Source: Brachycybe producta
Taxonomy: Eukaryota > Arthropoda > Diplopoda > Playtdesmida > Andrognathidae
NCBI GenBank assembly: GCA_036925085.1
Contig: JAUPFP010000044.1
Location: 682,001 to 746,000, forward strand
Direction of reading: 5' to 3'
Length of the DNA stretch: 64,000 nt
Below, piece by piece: positions 60,340 to 64,000 of this stretch (positions are counted from its first letter, which is position 1; every line of letters begins with the position of its first letter). The notes beneath the pieces are model-generated. The model did not search any database. It was not told the origin of the DNA and was given only the letters and a program-made list of their open reading frames with translations. The position numbers were made by a program, and so were the translations under genes.

Positions 60340-60710
60340 TTCAGAGGCTGTATCATCTGAATGGGGGACCAACTAGGCCCTGGCCCAGGGCCTCCGTCTA
60401 AACTAGGGCCTCAGTCAGTTAATTGTCACTATTTTCTGTATTTTTAAATTTTTAATTTCAATTTATCCGACATTAAAAACATTTTACTATTTTAAAAAAA
60501 TAGGCCTATTCACATATGATTTACTTCATAAAAGTCCTGTTCCAATATATACAATGGAAATCATCATGGAATCATCAATACTTTTTATATATAGAACACT
60601 GGTTCCTTGGGGGGAAAATGAGTTTATTTGTAAGGCATGGTTGGGGGCCTCAAATAAATCTTGTGCCAGGGGCCACAAAAGACTTAAAGACGGCCCTGTT
60701 CAGAGGGTTA
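60340..60710. other. Probable transposon fragment with CAGGGCC-rich ends
   Basis: TAGGCCCTGGCCCAGGGCCT near 60374 and GTGCCAGGGGCCAC with AAAGACGGCCCTG near 60663-60699 form an imperfect inverted pair around AT-rich DNA. This is transposon-like, but no family was assigned. Confidence 0.35.
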
Positions 60711-60807
60711 AGTTTTAAGGTCAAGTTGCCCTTCTTGAGTTTGGACCTTACGATATCATTTTTTTTTAGAATAAACTTTTAGGCAGTTTTAAAATTATTT
60801 TTCACTT

Positions 60808-61225
60808 TTAAGGTGGTTTTAAAGTGAAAACTCTGATTATTCTATCTTTCAGATGGAAAAATGAAGAGAAACTTGAATATGTTTTAGAAACTAGAAGTGT
60901 AGCTGAATCACTTAAAGGTATATTCATGTTGATATCTTTCAAAATAAGCTTTTTATGTGAATTTGAAACTGGCCCAACTTTAAGCAGACGATATTTTTCA
61001 AGCGTTGGTTCCTTGTGTAAATTTTAAGGAGGCCTGAGTTTGGTCCACACAGTTGTGGTTTTGTTTTTCGAGATAAAAAAAAACGTTTTTTCGAAACATA
61101 TCAACATGAAAATGCTCTTAATTGATTGAGCTACCCTTCTAGTTTCGAAAACACTTTGAAGTAACTTTCTCTTAATTTTGCTAATGAAAGATAAGAATAT
61201 ATTAATTAATTTCGAAAATCAGCTG
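60808..61225. mobile_element. Family A hairpin element
   Basis: Begins AAGGTGGTTTTAAAGTG and AGAAACTAGAAGTGTAGCTG. The far arm runs CATATCAACATGAAAATGCT, GAGCTACCCTTCTAGTTTCG, and ends AATCAGCTGTTCATAAA. Confidence 0.6.
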
Positions 61226-61229
61226 TTCA

Positions 61230-62081
61230 TAAATTATAAGATTTTTATAATTAAAAAAAAAACTGCCACAAACAACAGTTCATTTACAAAAAAATATTTT
61301 CCGGTAAATATCTGTCAAATCTGTAAATATCTGTAAAAAATCCTGTAAATATCCTGAAAAAACGAAACTAGAAAATGTTGCACAACATTGTATCATGTTT
61401 TATATTTTGGTTGGGATACAAAAGACACTCAGACTATGGAACATTATCTGTAGACATGGCCTCACACACTAGAGTCGCGCGACTTTGTATCCAAGTGTGT
61501 ACAAGGCTTAGTCCTTTCATATAAAGCCTTTTTTGGGGGGATGTGTTTGTTGTTGTTGTGCAACAAGAAGCAACTACTACTAACTCAGGTTGAAGTACAG
61601 ATCAATGAAGATATGAACTCTTCACTCTTGAGGTTTTTTTCTCTTTCTTTCTCTCTTTTTTATGTTCAAGTTTCTATATATAAAATCTAAATAGAGCTAG
61701 AAGGCAAATGCAATATTGTATGATACTTTTAAAACAAACCAATATAAAAAGAGCTATATAACTTTTATAAGTCTTTGGGTACAAAATTAGCTTGTTTTGC
61801 ATTGTATACGATTTCTCCTTCTTCTTTTTCGCCTCCTTTTTGATCCTTCTTCTCTTTCCCTTGTGTGTTGTTTCAGTGAGAATTGGGGTTTATTGTATTA
61901 TGCTGATTGCTATTTTAAATAGGCTTTTAAGAATATGGGGAGGGGAGGGGGGGTCTTTTTTTCTCCTAATGTACATATTTAGATGTCGGTTTTTTTTTTT
62001 CATCTTTATATGCGGTTTGATGAGATTTTGTTTGATTGCTGACACTGTCTATCTCGCATACAAACTCCATGTTTGGTTTGC
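61230..62081. other. Gene-free AT-rich spacer
   Basis: Contains a small direct repeat of TCTGTAAATATC words near 61310-61350 and T-rich stretches that produce a Phe-rich open frame at 61792-62124. No gene is recognised. Confidence 0.5.
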
Positions 62082-62439
62082 TAAGGCCTGGTTTCCATTG
62101 GGAGTGAAAATTTTAACTTTTTGAAAATTTCAACTGGTGAAAAATAGAACAAACGTGGCTTCTTCTGCCTATGATAGTGACTAGGACAGGCAGTTAGAAA
62201 TCGAGGAGAACTTCAGTTGGCTCCGCCTTTGTTATGACGACCGGAAACTTCTAATTGGTTGGTTATGGAGTCTGATGTCACATGCTCCGCCCTTTTCAAC
62301 GTCGAACCACACAACAAACCAAGGGCGGAACCAACTGAAGTTCTCCCCGATTTCTAACTGCCTGTGTGACTAGGTGGGGGCCACGTTTGTTTCATTTTCA
62401 AAAAGTTCCAATTTTCACCCCAGTGGAAACAAGGCCTTA
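62082..62439. mobile_element. 358-bp element with long terminal inverted repeats
   Basis: The ends are TAAGGCCTGGTTTCCATTGG and the near complement CAGTGGAAACAAGGCCTTA. The inner arms continue (GTGAAAATT, ACTTTTTGAAAAT, ACAAACGTGGC, CTTCAGTTGGCTCCGCC) for over 100 bp on each side. No coding capacity. Confidence 0.75.
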
Positions 62440-63050
62440 CGATGTTCTTAAATCGTATCTGTAATAACTTAAAAAAAAAGGTGGGGTTTAATGTGTAAAC
62501 GGGGGGGGGGTCCTCTCGAACTCTGAACTCTTTCAGGAAGGAGATTATTAAGAATGTGTGATAATGTCATAAGTGTTTTTAGAAACTAGAATAATAGGAT
62601 ATTTTCTTTGTTAGATAAATCAACATGGAATCAACTTTTCAATTTCATCTTAAGTGTTGCTCTTTTAAAACTGCAGAATAGCCTGGGGGTTTCATTACAG
62701 AAAAAAAGTCATAAAATTGTGACAGTCATATTTTATGATGTCACTCCTCGTGCTCTATTATTTTATGACAGTCATATTCTGCTGTACACTACTAGTGAAT
62801 GACAGGAATATGACAATATATTTGTTATATTTTATTATTTTATAGGGTGGATAAAAATCATAAATTTTAACAAAAAATCGCATTTTTTTAAATTTAAATT
62901 GGATTTTTTAAAATTTAACTGTTATAAAATTGCTTGTTTTGTTAACTGAAATTTCCATGCATTACAAAGCACATTATTATAAGAAATTCATTTTATAAAA
63001 GCGAAAAAAACACTTTTAAAAAATGGAAAAATTATCTGAAAAAATAAAAT
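62440..63050. other. Gene-free AT-rich spacer
   Basis: A G11 run lies near 62500, and two TTTTATGA(T/C)(G/A) words near 62732 and 62762 flank a short direct repeat (GACAGTCATATT). No gene is recognised. Confidence 0.45.
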
Positions 63051-63300
63051 AGAAAATTCTAAAAAAAAAAAAATTGAAAAATTCTGAAAAAAAAATTGAA
63101 AAATTCTGAAAAAAAAATTAAAAAATTCTAAAAAAAAAAAAAAATTGAAAAATGTTGAAAAAAAAATTAAAAAATTCTGAAAAAAAAAAATTAAAAAATT
63201 CTAAAAAAAAAAATTGAAAAATTCTAAAAAAAAAATTGAAAAATTCTGAAAAAAATTGAAACATTCTTAAAAAAAATTGAAAAAATATGAAATGATTTTT
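63050..63300. repeat. A-rich minisatellite, unit about 20 bp
   Basis: About a dozen copies of a unit like AAAAAAATTGAAAAATTCTG vary only in A-run length and C/T changes. The minus-strand Phe-rich frame across it is an artefact of the repeat. Confidence 0.85.
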
Positions 63301-64000
63301 CAAAATATGATTTTAAATCACTTGATTTTTATGGTGTTTTGCCAAATTTTTTCTTTATTTCAATCAATCGATTTTAAATCAGTGATCAATCCAACCTGAT
63401 ATTTTATAATTTATTGTGGTGACTCTGTTCTGAACTAGATATGACAAGTTTATGACATTTTTTTTTATTTCATTCTGTAATGAGACCCCAGAGTTTGAAC
63501 AGAATTTCAACTTTTTTGAGTTTTTTCTTCTTCTTTCTTTCAGCAAATAAAATGAAAAGTTTCTTCTTTTGCTATAAAGGGGGGGGGGGGTTATTTTCTA
63601 TATAACTTTGAAGGGTTAGTTTAGTGTTTATTCCTATCACGATTTGAGACCGTTTGCGTCCAATTCTTTTCTTACGGTTAGGGTATTGGGTGTGATGTTG
63701 TATAATGTGAAATGTATACCCATTTTTGGGAGGTTTCTTATTTGGTCGTCGTCTTGTGTTATTTTTATGGGATCCACACATCCAGTATTTTCTCTTCGTT
63801 TTTTTTTACCGGAGTGGAAGGTTTCGGTTTATATATGGGGCCTAGTATACACACCACCACCACAACATTTCCAAAGATGCTATTATTTTCATTCTTCTTT
63901 TCGGCTTCTTGATTACGTCTTAATATCCATTAAATTGTTTAGTGGATGTCGTTAATGGTTGACCAAAAAACATTTTTTTTTTGGGCTCAACATCGAATTC
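63301..64000. other. Right-edge spacer, no recognised gene
   Basis: Overlapping open frames on both strands at 63572-63955 have somewhat less biased composition than the rest of the right end but show no family motif or convincing splice structure. The window ends here, so a gene running in from the right cannot be excluded. Confidence 0.35.

Noticed and set aside
61792..62124. 110-codon hydrophobic open frame resembling a membrane protein
   Set aside because: The hydrophobicity is explained by T-rich sequence (Phe/Leu/Ile codons), and it runs into a MITE terminus.
63118..63303. Phe-rich repetitive open frame, minus strand
   Set aside because: Direct translation of an A-rich minisatellite.

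Overview
This is AT-rich nuclear DNA from an animal, probably an invertebrate. Genes are split by short GT-AG introns with T-rich acceptors, and palindromic non-autonomous transposons are very frequent. The gene set (a POM121-like nuclear pore protein, condensin subunit NCAPD2, enolase and a BAR-PH-ArfGAP-ankyrin ACAP protein) is metazoan. Nothing suggests bacterial or organellar origin. The phylum cannot be settled from this window. All exon boundaries were placed by eye from conserved protein sequence, reading phase and splice sites.

Left third (1-15,000): a gene-dense housekeeping block. The 5' end of a POM121-like gene (minus, running off the left edge) lies head to head with a 29-exon NCAPD2 gene (plus, 1715-10705). 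The shared spacer has a consensus E2F site 63 bp before the NCAPD2 start. A complete ten-coding-exon enolase gene (minus, 14817-11842) is convergent with NCAPD2.

Middle (15,000-34,950): a repeat-rich spacer, then a complete 22-exon ACAP2-like gene (plus, 21061-30260), then another repeat-rich spacer. Two 907-bp elements with TTAA at both ends, in opposite orientation and highly similar, bracket the ACAP region (19817-20723 and 34032-34938).

Right-centre (35,000-54,100): the most interesting part. Seven short minus-strand genes encode 108-143 aa proteins of one family. Each starts with HYT, has a GxGV(Y/F)FT(S/T)L block, an NN(Y/F) motif and a KxxxxFxFxxxD(F/L) block. This pattern resembles the HYD1-type ADP-ribosyltransferase fold (Tox-ART-HYD1), first defined in bacterial polymorphic toxins. 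All seven have an unspliced coding region and a splice acceptor 6-19 nt upstream of the start codon, so they look like established eukaryotic genes sharing a 5'-UTR intron. Two are recent tandem duplicates. One has lost the motif tyrosine. No macrodomain, ADP-ribosylglycohydrolase or immunity-type partner gene was recognised in the window.

Right end (54,100-64,000): no convincing gene. It holds hairpin elements, simple repeats and AT-rich spacer.
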